From NCBI RefSeq assembly GCF_026013615.1, contig NZ_JAPDPI010000021.1:32647-96646 (forward strand): a stretch of 64,000 nt of DNA. Direction: 5' to 3'. This document shows positions 18,315-27,310 of this stretch, one piece after another. The notes beneath the pieces are model-generated. The model made no database searches and was not told the DNA's origin. It saw only the letters and a program-made list of their open reading frames with translations. Origin of the DNA: Plebeiibacterium marinum. Its GTDB lineage: Bacteria; Bacteroidota; Bacteroidia; Bacteroidales; Marinilabiliaceae. The position numbers and the translations under genes are program-made. How positions within the stretch are numbered: the stretch's first letter is position 1; the number at the start of each line of letters is the position of its first letter.

Positions 18315-18896
18315 TTACAAATATTCTTTAATCCTTTTCTCTAAAATCTGTTTCAGCTTCTTTTTCGACCGTACAACTAGCGACTCAACACTCTTAACTG
18401 ATGTTTCCATTATCTCTGCCACTGTACTTTGATCAAAGCCTTCAATTTGTGTCAATACATAAGCCTCCTTCTGACGCGATGGCAATTTATTCAAAGCGTC
18501 ATACAACAAACTTTTTCGTTGTTGCTGTATCAATTCATCATCTGCCGATTTATTATCTCCCACAATCCAATCATAATACTTCTGATCTTCGAGGTAACCA
18601 ATCTGTCCACTCCCTCTTTTCTGTCGTTTTTTGCTTCTGATAAAATCAATGGCCTTATTAGAAGCAATTCTGTATATCCAGGTAGATAAGGTTGATTGAT
18701 TTTTAAACTTATGCAAAGATCTATAGAGCTCAACAAAAACTTCCTGAGCAACATCTTCTGCATCATGGTAATTATTTGTATATGAATAACAAATATTCAC
18801 TACCCTATCCTTGAATAAATTGACCACAATCTCAAAGGATTTATAATCACCTTGCAGAAAACTTTCTATATCTATCTTTTCAACCGTTTGAATCAC
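18315..18896 (-). CDS. ECF-type RNA polymerase sigma factor (envelope stress cluster)
   Basis: 193 residues with region 2 at about 20-90 (DAEDVAQEVFVELYRSL, then STLSTWIYRIASNKAIDFIRSK cut here to its key parts: TWIYRIASNKAIDF) and region 4 at about 130-185 (LPSRQKEAYVLTQIEGFDQS and VAEIMETSVKSVESLVVRSK). This is the compact two-domain ECF form. It heads the minus-strand cluster sigma / anti-sigma / CnrX-like / Spy-like, which suggests it activates this locus and perhaps the export genes downstream (inference). ATG start at 18896. Confidence 0.9.
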   Translation of the reverse strand: MIQTVEKIDIESFLQGDYKSFEIVVNLFKDRVVNICYSYTNNYHDAEDVAQEVFVELYRSLHKFKNQSTLSTWIYRIASNKAIDFIRSKKRQKRGSGQIGYLEDQKYYDWIVGDNKSADDELIQQQRKSLLYDALNKLPSRQKEAYVLTQIEGFDQSTVAEIMETSVKSVESLVVRSKKKLKQILEKRIKEYL

Positions 18897-18920
18897 TTCC
18901 TATATTCTTGTACTACGCAT

Positions 18921-18930
18921 AAGACGTCAT
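18921..18930 (-). promoter_or_regulatory. ATGACGT-type motif upstream of ECF sigma gene
   Basis: On the minus strand ATGACGTCTT followed by ATGCGTAGTA stands about 25-35 bases before the sigma start. GACGTC is a perfect 6-bp palindrome. The ATGACGT core is shared with the motif at 18281. It may mark self-regulation by the ECF sigma factor. Confidence 0.3.
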
Positions 18931-19133
18931 AAAAAAAATAAACCTTCGCTTCTGAATAAAAACTTTTAAAATAATTTTTTTTCATATCTTAAACATCATA
19001 TATTTTGATATATTTATATTTTAAGAAAATATCTAAACCCTTTAATTCAGCCAAGTATAATAAAAGGTTTATCACTCAAATGAGTGGTTTTCTTTTGCAT
19101 ATTTCGCAACCACAAAAACAATGTACTAAACGC

Positions 19134-21362
19134 ATGAAATTATTTTATACCACACTCTTGCTGTTTTGCTGCTTTCATTTTTCTTTTGGTAAAGAAGTTA
19201 AGGAAATTCTTCTTTTAAATTCATATCACACAGGTTTTAAATGGACCGATGACATAACCCAAGGAGTACTTGATGCCATTGATGAAAAGGAAGACTACAG
19301 GCTATTTGTTGAATACATGGATTTCAAGCGTTTTCAAAACCAGGGATATTTTTACGAATTAACCAATCTCTACAAATATAAATATGAAAACATCGACCTT
19401 GATGGAATAATCTGTTCTGATAATTATGCATTTCAATATGTGTTGGAAAAAGGAGATAGTATATGGAATAAAAGCATACCCATTACTGCATGTGGAGTGA
19501 ACAATATTGACTTAATTCCTTTTGACACCACCCGAATCAATGTCATAAAAGAAGATATTGATATTAAAACCACTCTTCAGCAAGCATTCATTTTGAATCC
19601 CAATACCGATACCATAATTGTCATATCTGACCAAACCTTATCCGGAAAAATTTTCCTTTCTCAATTTTTCGATGGCCTGAACGAATTCAATCCCAACATT
19701 CCCTTCCAAATTATCGATGGCACTGATTATGAAACAATAAAGACTAAATTAGATGAATTGCCACATCACGAAAACAAGATGATCATACTACTAAGCCTAT
19801 ATTCCAACAATCATCAAGTACCCATTGAGATGAAACATCTGGGAACGCAACTGTTAAAAGATATTGATATTCCGATATATAGTTTTTGGGAATTTTTATT
19901 GGGCGATTTTATTGTTGGCGGACATCTTATATCATCATACGATCAAGGCTATGAAGCTGCCAAATCATTGCTTAACAGAATAAACAATCCGGAAAAGAAA
20001 TCAAATCCCCTTACACCCACACAGTACAAACCCACATACGATTTTAACCTATTAAAAAAATATAACCTCAACTACAAACTCTTGCCCCCTAATACAGTCT
20101 TTACAAACAGGACTATCCCATTTTATGTAAAACACAAGAAAAAACTAATCTATTACTTCTCTGCTCTTGCCCTTTTGATACTATTAAATTTCCATCTTAT
20201 ATCAAATATTATCAAAAGAAAAAAAATACAAAAAAGATTAACAGACAGCGAAAGAAGGCTGGAGATGGCACTTGAAAGTGCCAATGAGGGACTTTGGGAT
20301 GTTTCATTAAACACAAACACAGTTGTTTTTAACCGTCGCTTTGCCAAACTATTAGGATACAAACACAAAAAAAACATCAGCGTTAACATTAAGGATTGGG
20401 AAAAATACGTATACGATAAAGATGTGGTTAAAATATATGCAAACTGGAAAAACTACACAAAAGGAAGCACTCCATTATTTAAAACGGACATAAGGATTTA
20501 TCAGAAAGACAATACCCTAAAGTGGTATTCTGTTCATGGAAAAATCACAGAAACCGACACAAACAAGAAGCCTGTTCGCATCACCGGCGTATTAATGGAT
20601 ATTTCTGAACAAAAAGAATTTGAGAACCAATTAAAGAAAGCCAAAGAAAAAGCAGAAGAAAGCGATCGGTTGAAATCACGTTTTTTAGCAAATATGAGTC
20701 ATGAAATACGAACTCCGATGAACGCCATTCTTGGTTTTTCCGATATCCTTCAATCGCCGGAACTCAATATCCAGGAAAAAGATGAATACCTGGATCAGAT
20801 TAAAACATCAGGAGAAAACCTGTTAAACATCATTAACGACATAGTTGATATATCAAAAATAGAATCAGACCAATTACAAATACGAAATGAAAAGTTCAAT
20901 TTAAACTCTACCCTAAACCACGTAAAATATACAGCAGAAACAATTATCAAATCAAAAAACAAAAACATAAAATTTTGCCTTGACTACAACCTGCCTGAAC
21001 TTTTGATATATTCTGATCCCTATAGACTGGAGCAAGTATTGTTAAACCTGATATCCAACGCCATCAAGTTTACTCAAACCGGGGAAGTGAAACTAACTGT
21101 AGTACCCCTAAAAAACAACATTTTATTAATAACAGTAAAAGATACCGGAGAAGGAATTTCTCCGGAGGATATTAATATCATCTTTGAGAGGTTCAGACAA
21201 GCAGAAAAGACAACAAAACTCAATACCGGAACAGGACTAGGATTAGCAATAACAAAAAGTTTAGTGGAATTAATGGGTGGATTTATTACTGTAAAATCCA
21301 AACTTAACAAGGGTTCTGAATTTACCATATCACTTCCCGTTTTAAATAGCAACAACAATTAG
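19134..21362 (+). CDS. Sensor histidine kinase with ABC-substrate-binding-like periplasmic domain and PAS domain
   Basis: 742 residues from the ATG at 19134, chosen because it starts a clean signal peptide (MKLFYTTLLLFCCFHFSFGK). The frame is open further upstream but without a signal there. Residues 20-320 resemble the ABC transporter substrate-binding family (ILLLNSYHTGFKWTDDI, GIICSDNYAFQYVL, LISSYDQGYEAAKSLL). A membrane segment near 337-360 follows (YYFSALALLILLNFHLISNI), then a PAS domain (ANEGLWDVSLNTNTVVFN), HisKA with His near 523 (NMSHEIRTPMNAILGF) and a HATPase domain (LISNAIKFTQTGEV, GEGISPEDINIIFERF, GTGLGLAIT). No receiver or output domain, and no response regulator gene is adjacent. 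Ligand unknown. Confidence 0.88.
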   Translation: MKLFYTTLLLFCCFHFSFGKEVKEILLLNSYHTGFKWTDDITQGVLDAIDEKEDYRLFVEYMDFKRFQNQGYFYELTNLYKYKYENIDLDGIICSDNYAFQYVLEKGDSIWNKSIPITACGVNNIDLIPFDTTRINVIKEDIDIKTTLQQAFILNPNTDTIIVISDQTLSGKIFLSQFFDGLNEFNPNIPFQIIDGTDYETIKTKLDELPHHENKMIILLSLYSNNHQVPIEMKHLGTQLLKDIDIPIYSFWEFLLGDFIVGGHLISSYDQGYEAAKSLLNRINNPEKKSNPLTPTQYKPTYDFNLLKKYNLNYKLLPPNTVFTNRTIPFYVKHKKKLIYYFSALALLILLNFHLISNIIKRKKIQKRLTDSERRLEMALESANEGLWDVSLNTNTVVFNRRFAKLLGYKHKKNISVNIKDWEKYVYDKDVVKIYANWKNYTKGSTPLFKTDIRIYQKDNTLKWYSVHGKITETDTNKKPVRITGVLMDISEQKEFENQLKKAKEKAEESDRLKSRFLANMSHEIRTPMNAILGFSDILQSPELNIQEKDEYLDQIKTSGENLLNIINDIVDISKIESDQLQIRNEKFNLNSTLNHVKYTAETIIKSKNKNIKFCLDYNLPELLIYSDPYRLEQVLLNLISNAIKFTQTGEVKLTVVPLKNNILLITVKDTGEGISPEDINIIFERFRQAEKTTKLNTGTGLGLAITKSLVELMGGFITVKSKLNKGSEFTISLPVLNSNNN

Positions 21363-21370
21363 TATATTTG
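21363..21370 (+). promoter_or_regulatory. Putative -7 box for rsmE
   Basis: TATATTTG matches TAnnTTTG exactly and begins immediately after the kinase stop codon. The leader before the rsmE ATG would be about 24 bases. No convincing TTG -33 element is seen. Confidence 0.35.
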
Positions 21371-21399
21371 CTACCAGTTTAAAATTATAACATATACTT

Positions 21400-22110
21400 A
21401 TGCAATTATTTTTTGATACAGACTTTTCTGCTAAACAGCCCACTTTAAACCTTGAAGAATCAAAACATTGTATAAAAGTTTTAAGACATAGAAACGGTGA
21501 TGAAATATCTGTATTAAATGGAAATGGTACCATATACACAGCCACTATAACCGATGCTAACCCCAAAGCATGTAGATTGGAAATTACTGAAGAAAAAACA
21601 GAAGAAAAGAGACCGTTCAGAATTCACATGGCTGTAGCCCCTACTAAAAACATAGATAGGTTTGAATGGTTTTTAGAAAAAGCGACAGAAATTGGCATTG
21701 AAGAGATAACTCCTATAATTTGCGATCATTCTGAACGAAAAGTAATTAAACCTGAGCGGCTCAATAAAATCCTAGTGTCAGCAACAAAACAATCACTAAA
21801 ACATTATCTACCACAGTTAAATGCTGTTACCTCATTTAAAGATTTTATTTCCAACAACAAAAATACAAATTCAAACAAGTATATTGCACATTGCCAGAAT
21901 CACCCTAAAACACTCCTCAAAAACAGCTACAAAAACAATGAGGATGTTCTTATCTTAATAGGCCCTGAAGGAGATTTCTCTATTGAAGAAATAAAAGAAG
22001 CCACAGAAAACAACTTTAACGAAATATCTTTAGGAAAGGCCCGGTTGCGCACAGAAACAGCTGCATTAATGGCTTGTGCAACAATCAATTTTATAAATCT
22101 AACCGATTAA
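21400..22110 (+). CDS. rsmE: 16S rRNA (uracil-1498-N3)-methyltransferase RsmE
   Basis: 236 residues of the SPOUT-class RsmE family. An N-terminal PUA-like domain (LNLEESKHCIKVLRHRNGDE) is followed by the knotted methyltransferase domain with the conserved FEWFLEKATEIGIEEITPI, the SAM-binding knot LIGPEGDFSIEEI and the C-terminal LGKARLRTETAALMA. It methylates U1498 of 16S rRNA using SAM. Its stop codon abuts the stop of the convergent Rrf2-type gene, leaving no intergenic space. Confidence 0.95.
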   Translation: MQLFFDTDFSAKQPTLNLEESKHCIKVLRHRNGDEISVLNGNGTIYTATITDANPKACRLEITEEKTEEKRPFRIHMAVAPTKNIDRFEWFLEKATEIGIEEITPIICDHSERKVIKPERLNKILVSATKQSLKHYLPQLNAVTSFKDFISNNKNTNSNKYIAHCQNHPKTLLKNSYKNNEDVLILIGPEGDFSIEEIKEATENNFNEISLGKARLRTETAALMACATINFINLTD

Positions 22111-22509
22111 TTACAAATAATCGGCTAAACTTCTGCCACGCAGATAATCACGAAACTGACATGCCAACTCCTCTGCTATATCACCCATTATACATCTATC
22201 AAAAGGACATCTTTCTTTATCCCCCGGACAGCCCTGTACCTGAACAGGACCTTCGATAACCTCATATAAGTCAAGTAGTGAAATATCTTTAGGATCCATT
22301 TTTAATAAAAAACCTCCACTTGGTCCCCTATTTGATGATACAAAATTTTCCTTTGCCAAACGTTGAAATATCTTCGCTACATGATGTCTCGAACTTGAAA
22401 TTTCCTCTGATATCTGGTTCACATTTAGCTTCACATCTGACTTCGCAATTAAGATCATTCCATGTAACGCAATCGATGCAGCCTCTGAAAGTGTAATAAT
22501 CTTTGACAT
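22111..22509 (-). CDS. Rrf2-family transcriptional regulator
   Basis: 132 residues from the ATG at 22509 (MSKIITLSEAASIALHG). The longer frame upstream adds a non-conserved stretch. A winged helix-turn-helix (NVNQISEEISSSRHHVAKIFQRL, with the wing RGPSGGFLL) is followed by a cysteine cluster, GCPGDKERCPFDRCIMG. Cysteines in this place bind an Fe-S cluster in IscR, NsrR and RsrR, so redox, NO or Fe-S sensing is likely (inference). Targets are unknown; a promoter-like pair lies just upstream. Confidence 0.88.
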   Translation of the reverse strand: MSKIITLSEAASIALHGMILIAKSDVKLNVNQISEEISSSRHHVAKIFQRLAKENFVSSNRGPSGGFLLKMDPKDISLLDLYEVIEGPVQVQGCPGDKERCPFDRCIMGDIAEELACQFRDYLRGRSLADYL

Positions 22510-22553
22510 TATGGTATATTGATAATTTAAATACTCTATAACCTGAATTGGTA

Positions 22554-22584
22554 CGAAAGTAATTATAAAATTCTGACAACAAAA
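22554..22584 (-). promoter_or_regulatory. Putative promoter of the Rrf2-family gene
   Basis: On the minus strand TTTTG, an 18-base spacer and TACTTTCG (one mismatch to TAnnTTTG) stand so that transcription would start about 38 bases before the ATG. Confidence 0.4.
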
Positions 22585-22626
22585 CAATAGAGCCTCATTT
22601 TTTTAAGCACCTTGTAACAATTCCAT

Positions 22627-22662
22627 AAAAAAAAGCCACAGCTAATCTTAACCGTGGCTTTT
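22627..22662 (-). terminator. Terminator of the pyrophosphate phosphofructokinase gene
   Basis: On the minus strand AAAAGCCAC pairs with GTGGCTTTT across a 14-base loop and is followed by a run of eight T. It lies about 20 bases after the stop at 22683. Confidence 0.8.
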
Positions 22663-22682
22663 ATATCTTAAACAGAAGTTTA

Positions 22683-24329
22683 CTATTTACTTTCCTCAAC
22701 TAATGTTTTGGTTGGTAAATCACATACTTCGGTAGGACCAAAATACTGAATTGGACCTGGATAAACATACTTTGTATTTAAAGCCCAATCATCACGTTTT
22801 GCACATAAAGCTTTAAATGGAGCCCCATCCAATTTTACAAGTGCTTTTTGAATCACAGGCTTCATTTCTCCATGGCGACGTTCCATGTTCATCATCATAG
22901 TCACTGGCACTCCACCAGCAATCCACTTTTCTGCAGGGGCAGTTAAGTTTCTAACAGACGACATATAACCTGTTTTCCCTTCAGCAATAAGAACTGATGC
23001 GGTATAACCCAAAGAATAACAGTAATCAGCATCAAAGTTAGAAGGAGCTGCACATCGACCTTCATACCCAAAGAAATGACCTTGAGCTGCAAATTTACCT
23101 ACATACTCACCAGCTTTTTTCATTTTCTTAAGCTTGGCTTTCACCATATCAATCAACAACTTTTCAGTTTCGATCATTGATACCTGAACATTACCATGTG
23201 GGTCACGATCAAGCATCAACTGATTAGCAATTGCATTTGGAAGGCTCTTAAATACTTCAGCCATTTCTGCAGAAAGCTTCTCAACTAAATACTCTCTTTT
23301 TTCTTTGTTAGTTTCAAAGGCATTTACTTCTTCCTCATTATGAGCCAATAGGTCATTTAATTCAGCAATTAATTTTTTCATTGCTGGAATAAATTCAACC
23401 AATCCCTCTGGAATCAATACTGTACCAAAATTTTCTCCATTTGCAGCACGAGCAGCAACTTTATTAGCTATATCACTTACCACTTCATCCAAAGTCATGC
23501 TTTTAGCTTCAACCTCTTCTGAAATAATTGTAATATTAGGTTGAGTTTGAAGAGCACATTCCAATGCAATATGAGAAGCAGAACGTCCCATCAACTTAAT
23601 AAAGTGCCAATATTTTTTAGCAGAGTTGGCATCACGCTGAATATTACCAATCAATTCACTGTAAACCTTACAAGCTGTATCAAAACCAAATGAAGTTTCA
23701 ATCATTTCGTTTTTAAGGTCACCATCAATAGTTTTAGGACAACCAATAACCTGTACTCCTGCATCTTTTTGCTTATAATATTCTGCTAATACACAAGCAT
23801 TAGTATTAGAGTCATCTCCTCCAATTATAACTAGTGCATTTATTCCCAAAGCTTTACAATTCTCCAATCCCTTATCAAATTGCTCTACTTCTTCTAATTT
23901 TGTTCTACCAGAACCAATAATATCAAAACCACCGGTATTTCTGTAATGATCAATGATATCATCAGTTAACTCCTGATAGTTATTATCAACCAATCCGCCA
24001 GGACCACCAAGGAATCCATATACCTTGTTAGCAGGATTTAACTTTTTTAATCCATCGTAGATTCCGGAAATAACATTATGACCACCAGGGGCCTGACCAC
24101 CAGAAAGAATTAAACCTACACTAATAGCTTTATCTGTAGCACCAGACTCTCCTTCTTCGAAAGTTAGTACAGGCATTCCATAAGTGTTAGGGAAAAGTTT
24201 TTCAATGTCAGCCTGATCTGCCACTGATTCTGTTTTCTTTCCTTCAACAATTTTTACAGAGCCTTTTAATGCTGCTGGTAACTTTGGAGAATAACTCTCC
24301 CTTGCGATTTGAAGTGGACTTTTAATCAT
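22683..24329 (-). CDS. pfp: Pyrophosphate--fructose 6-phosphate 1-phosphotransferase (long type)
   Basis: 548 residues from the ATG at 24329; a TTG three codons upstream also opens the frame. The chain starts [17 protein letters not shown], and the nucleotide-site loop is [14 protein letters not shown]. Two residues mark pyrophosphate use: GGDD near 170 (Asp where ATP enzymes have Gly104 of E. coli PfkA) and PKTIDGD (Lys where ATP enzymes have Gly124 in PGTIDND). Length and an inserted helical region near 340-400 fit the long plant/spirochaete-type enzymes. It catalyses reversible phosphorylation of fructose 6-phosphate with PPi. It is divergent from a second phosphofructokinase at 24732. Confidence 0.93.
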   Translation of the reverse strand: MIKSPLQIARESYSPKLPAALKGSVKIVEGKKTESVADQADIEKLFPNTYGMPVLTFEEGESGATDKAISVGLILSGGQAPGGHNVISGIYDGLKKLNPANKVYGFLGGPGGLVDNNYQELTDDIIDHYRNTGGFDIIGSGRTKLEEVEQFDKGLENCKALGINALVIIGGDDSNTNACVLAEYYKQKDAGVQVIGCPKTIDGDLKNEMIETSFGFDTACKVYSELIGNIQRDANSAKKYWHFIKLMGRSASHIALECALQTQPNITIISEEVEAKSMTLDEVVSDIANKVAARAANGENFGTVLIPEGLVEFIPAMKKLIAELNDLLAHNEEEVNAFETNKEKREYLVEKLSAEMAEVFKSLPNAIANQLMLDRDPHGNVQVSMIETEKLLIDMVKAKLKKMKKAGEYVGKFAAQGHFFGYEGRCAAPSNFDADYCYSLGYTASVLIAEGKTGYMSSVRNLTAPAEKWIAGGVPVTMMMNMERRHGEMKPVIQKALVKLDGAPFKALCAKRDDWALNTKYVYPGPIQYFGPTEVCDLPTKTLVEESK

Positions 24330-24731
24330 CTTATCCAAATATTTATAAATAGTTTTTAGAAAAATTCAATTGAATAAAAGCATCTAACAATAAACCATCA
24401 AACCTATATTAATCAATTCCATCACTTTTGAATGATCCAAATTTAGTCTGCTTTAAAAGCTGCAAAATTGTTTATATTTTTTCAAATTCGAAAAAAAATG
24501 CTCTAATTATTTACAATTTAACACTTATTTAAACTCATTATCTGTTAACCCTAATCCTTATTTATAACTTGACACACACCTCAATATTTGCAATAATCAA
24601 TTTTACCATTCTATGTATCGAAATATTTAAACTAAATGTTTATATTTAATAAACTCATTTACAAAGCTTTTAAATACACCATACGCATATTAGTAAATTA
24701 AAATACAAAACCCTTAAATTTTTTTACACTG
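24330..24731. other. Intergenic region between the two phosphofructokinase genes
   Basis: About 400 AT-rich bases without a credible gene. On the minus strand TAGGTTTG (24399-24406) matches the -7 consensus and may serve pfp, but a -33 element is not evident. No exact TAnnTTTG box was seen for the plus-strand gene. Both promoters should lie here because the genes are divergent. Confidence 0.5.
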
Positions 24732-25946
24732 ATGAACAATAAAAAATTAACCATTGGTATTTTAACAGGAGGCGGAGATGTTCCTGGATTAAACCCGGCA
24801 ATCAGGGCCATTACACTCAGAGCCATAAGAGAAGGTTATGAAGTTATCGGGATTAAAAACGGCTGGAAAGGTGTAATAAGCATTGACAGATCTAAACCAC
24901 TTGAAGATCAGGAATATTGCATTCCCTTAAAAGAAATTACGGTCAACAGGATAGGTCGCACAGGAGGAACATTTTTGCATTCCAGCAGAACAAAAGCCAC
25001 TAAAGTTGCTCAAAGACACCTGCCAGACCACCTCAAACACCTATACAAAGACGAATATAATGATTTAACAGATGAAGCAGTTGCTAACTTAAAACACGTC
25101 GGGATAGACTATTTAATTCCTATTGGTGGAGATGATACATTAAGTTACGCAGTCCGGTTACATAAAGAGGGAATAAAGGTCATTGGTATCCCCAAAACCA
25201 TGGACGGAGATGTTCCCGGAACTGAATATTGCATAGGATTTAGCACCTGCATTACACGAACCATTGAACTAACTCATGCATTACGAACCTGTGCCGGTTC
25301 ACACGAAAGATTTTTAGTACTCGAAGTCTTCGGCAGAAATGCAGGGTTCTCTGCCCTTCTACCCACTATAGGTGGAGCTGCAGACAGGTGTGTAATACCC
25401 GAATATTCAATAAACACAGAACACTTAACTGCATTAATGGTAGAAGACCGAATAAACAATCCCAGCAATTATTCTGTGGTTTTAGTTTCAGAAGGCGCTA
25501 CATATGATGGACAAGATATTATTTATTCCGACGCAGAAACCGATGCCTTTGGTCACAAAAAGTTAGGAGGTATTGGAGAACAAATAGGTAAAGAATTAAA
25601 AAAGCATTCGCCAAAATTCAACGGTGGCAGAGAAATAAATATCATTAACCAAAAACTTGGATATCTGGTACGATCAGGCCAACCTGACGCACTTGATTCA
25701 ATCATCCCTACAACCTATGGAAACATGGCTTTAGACTTAATAAAAAAAGGAGAGTCTGGTCATATGGTTTGCGTTAAAAACGGAAAATTTGATTATGTAT
25801 CCATTGAAGCAGTAAAGAAAGATACAAAGGGAGAAAGCATAAAGAAGGTAAACGTAGCCAAATTTTACGACACCAACAGGTACCGTCCTATATTTCAAAA
25901 CATCATCGGAGATCCAATGATGTTTCTAACCACTGATTTTACATGA
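24732..25946 (+). CDS. 6-phosphofructokinase, probably pyrophosphate-dependent
   Basis: 404 residues of the PfkA superfamily: GILTGGGDVPGLNPAIRA at the N-terminus, GRTGGTFLHSSR, then PIGGDDTLSYA near 131-138 and IPKTMDGDVPGTEYCIGF near 154. Asp in GGDD and Lys in PKTMDGD are the two residues that in this superfamily go with PPi rather than ATP. VLEVFGRNAGFSAL and RSGQPDALDS complete the fold. The protein is shorter than the 548-residue enzyme across the gap, so it belongs to a different clade. Glycolysis/gluconeogenesis, cytosolic. PPi use is inferred from the two positions and not proven. Confidence 0.9.
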   Translation: MNNKKLTIGILTGGGDVPGLNPAIRAITLRAIREGYEVIGIKNGWKGVISIDRSKPLEDQEYCIPLKEITVNRIGRTGGTFLHSSRTKATKVAQRHLPDHLKHLYKDEYNDLTDEAVANLKHVGIDYLIPIGGDDTLSYAVRLHKEGIKVIGIPKTMDGDVPGTEYCIGFSTCITRTIELTHALRTCAGSHERFLVLEVFGRNAGFSALLPTIGGAADRCVIPEYSINTEHLTALMVEDRINNPSNYSVVLVSEGATYDGQDIIYSDAETDAFGHKKLGGIGEQIGKELKKHSPKFNGGREINIINQKLGYLVRSGQPDALDSIIPTTYGNMALDLIKKGESGHMVCVKNGKFDYVSIEAVKKDTKGESIKKVNVAKFYDTNRYRPIFQNIIGDPMMFLTTDFT

Positions 25947-25956
25947 TTATTTTCCT

Positions 25957-25992
25957 AAAAAAGCCTGAAGAAAACATTTCAGGCTTTTTTTA
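25957..25992 (+). terminator. Terminator after phosphofructokinase gene
   Basis: AAAAAAGCCTGAA pairs with TTCAGGCTTTTTT around a short loop, ten bases after the stop codon, with T-runs following. Confidence 0.85.
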
Positions 25993-25999
25993 ATATTTA

Positions 26000-26029
26000 T
26001 TGGTTTTAAACCTTATAATTTTATCTTTG
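26000..26029 (+). promoter_or_regulatory. Bacteroidota-type promoter of the glycosyltransferase gene
   Basis: TTG, exactly 19 bases, then TATCTTTG, a full match to the TAnnTTTG -7 element. The start would be near 26035, about 16 bases before the ATG. This is among the best-matching promoters in the window. Confidence 0.75.
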
Positions 26030-26050
26030 CCACAAAGATATTTAGTATAA

Positions 26051-27037
26051 ATGCCCAAGTTCTCAGTAATAATCCCGGTATACAATCGACCTCAGGAAGT
26101 TGATGAGTTACTTCATTCCTTATCTGAAGTAAACTACACGGACTTTGAAGTCATTATTATAGAAGATGGCTCCCATTTACAATCTGAAGATATTTGTAAT
26201 GGATACAAGAAAAATCTTGACATACATTACCATTACCAAAAAAACTCAGGCCCAGGTCCTGCCCGAAATGAAGGAGCAAAACATGCAACAGGAGATATAC
26301 TTATATTTTTTGACTCCGATTGTTTAATTCCTGAAAATTATTTTACAGTAGTTGAAAAGAGTTTTGTTGATTCCGATTGTTACGGAGGCCCGGATAGAGC
26401 ACATGAATCCTTTAACAATATCCAAAAAGCCATCAATTACTCCATGACATCCATATTAACCACAGGAGGGATTCGGGGGGGCAACAAAAAAATGGACAAA
26501 TTTTATCCACGAAGCTTTAATCTTGGGATAAAGAAACAAGTTTTTATGGAACTAAAAGGTTTTAAAAAGTTAAGGTTTGGCGAAGACCTTGATTTTAGTA
26601 TGAGATTGATAGAAAAGGGCCATACATCAATACTTATAGAAGATGCATGGGTATTCCATAAACGACGCAACAATTTCAAATCATTTTTCAAACAAGTATA
26701 CAACTCCGGAATTGCCCGGATCAATCTAAATTTCAGACATCCAGGAACAATCAAGATGGTACATTGGATACCGGCTATATTCACAATAGCATATCCTGTA
26801 TGGATCATTATTTCATTGCTAGTCCCAAATACAGGCTGGCTTTTACTTATACCCCCAATAGCTTTTTTAACACATGCTTTATTTACTATTAAAGAAGTAA
26901 TTCCATCTTTTTTAGCAACTATTACATCCTTTACTCAGATTTTCGGCTATGGATCAGGCTTCTTAAGTGCATTTATAAAAAGAAACCTCTTAAAGCAAGG
27001 TGAATTTAATGCATTCGAAGAAAACTTTTATCAATAG
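26051..27037 (+). CDS. Family 2 glycosyltransferase with C-terminal membrane segments
   Basis: 328 residues. The GT-A fold starts FSVIIPVYNRPQEVDELL, with GPGPARNEGAKHATGDIL and the metal-binding FFDSDCLIP (DxD-like), and continues with the acceptor-side motif FGEDLDFSMRLIEKGH. Two or three hydrophobic segments near 235-305 (IPAIFTIAYPVWIIISLLV, LLLIPPIAFLTHALF) anchor it in the inner membrane. It would move a sugar from a nucleotide donor to a lipid or polysaccharide acceptor; specificity unknown. Stand-alone gene with its own promoter, convergent and abutting with the small ORF at 27038. Confidence 0.88.
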   Translation: MPKFSVIIPVYNRPQEVDELLHSLSEVNYTDFEVIIIEDGSHLQSEDICNGYKKNLDIHYHYQKNSGPGPARNEGAKHATGDILIFFDSDCLIPENYFTVVEKSFVDSDCYGGPDRAHESFNNIQKAINYSMTSILTTGGIRGGNKKMDKFYPRSFNLGIKKQVFMELKGFKKLRFGEDLDFSMRLIEKGHTSILIEDAWVFHKRRNNFKSFFKQVYNSGIARINLNFRHPGTIKMVHWIPAIFTIAYPVWIIISLLVPNTGWLLLIPPIAFLTHALFTIKEVIPSFLATITSFTQIFGYGSGFLSAFIKRNLLKQGEFNAFEENFYQ

Positions 27038-27253
27038 CTAATTAAAGTTGTAACGCTGTAATCTGGAATCATCAGTTAACGATTGATCATTTCCTCTTAA
27101 ATGTTTAATAATATTACCCATTACTTTTTTGGAAGGAGACAATCTTTCATCCTCAAAAACGGAATCCGGTAATTCATCAAATAAATCCAAAAGGGATAAG
27201 CTATATTCTTCAATCGTTTTAATGTTTTGAGTAAAATTTAAGTTCATAGGCAT
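27038..27253 (-). CDS. Small conserved-looking protein downstream of ECF sigma factor
   Basis: 71 residues from the ATG at 27253 (a second ATG follows two codons later). It is mostly helical and acidic: TIEEYSLSLLDLFDELPDS, then PSKKVMGNIIKHLRGND. No membrane segment in this form and no recognised domain. It lies 57 bases after the sigma gene on the same strand, so co-transcription is likely, and a role in sigma control is possible but unsupported. Coding status is moderately sure. Confidence 0.5.
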   Translation of the reverse strand: MPMNLNFTQNIKTIEEYSLSLLDLFDELPDSVFEDERLSPSKKVMGNIIKHLRGNDQSLTDDSRLQRYNFN

Positions 27254-27310
27254 TAAAATTATAATGTAATAACAAAATAAAAACGCCATAAACATTAAAA
27301 TATTGTAAGA

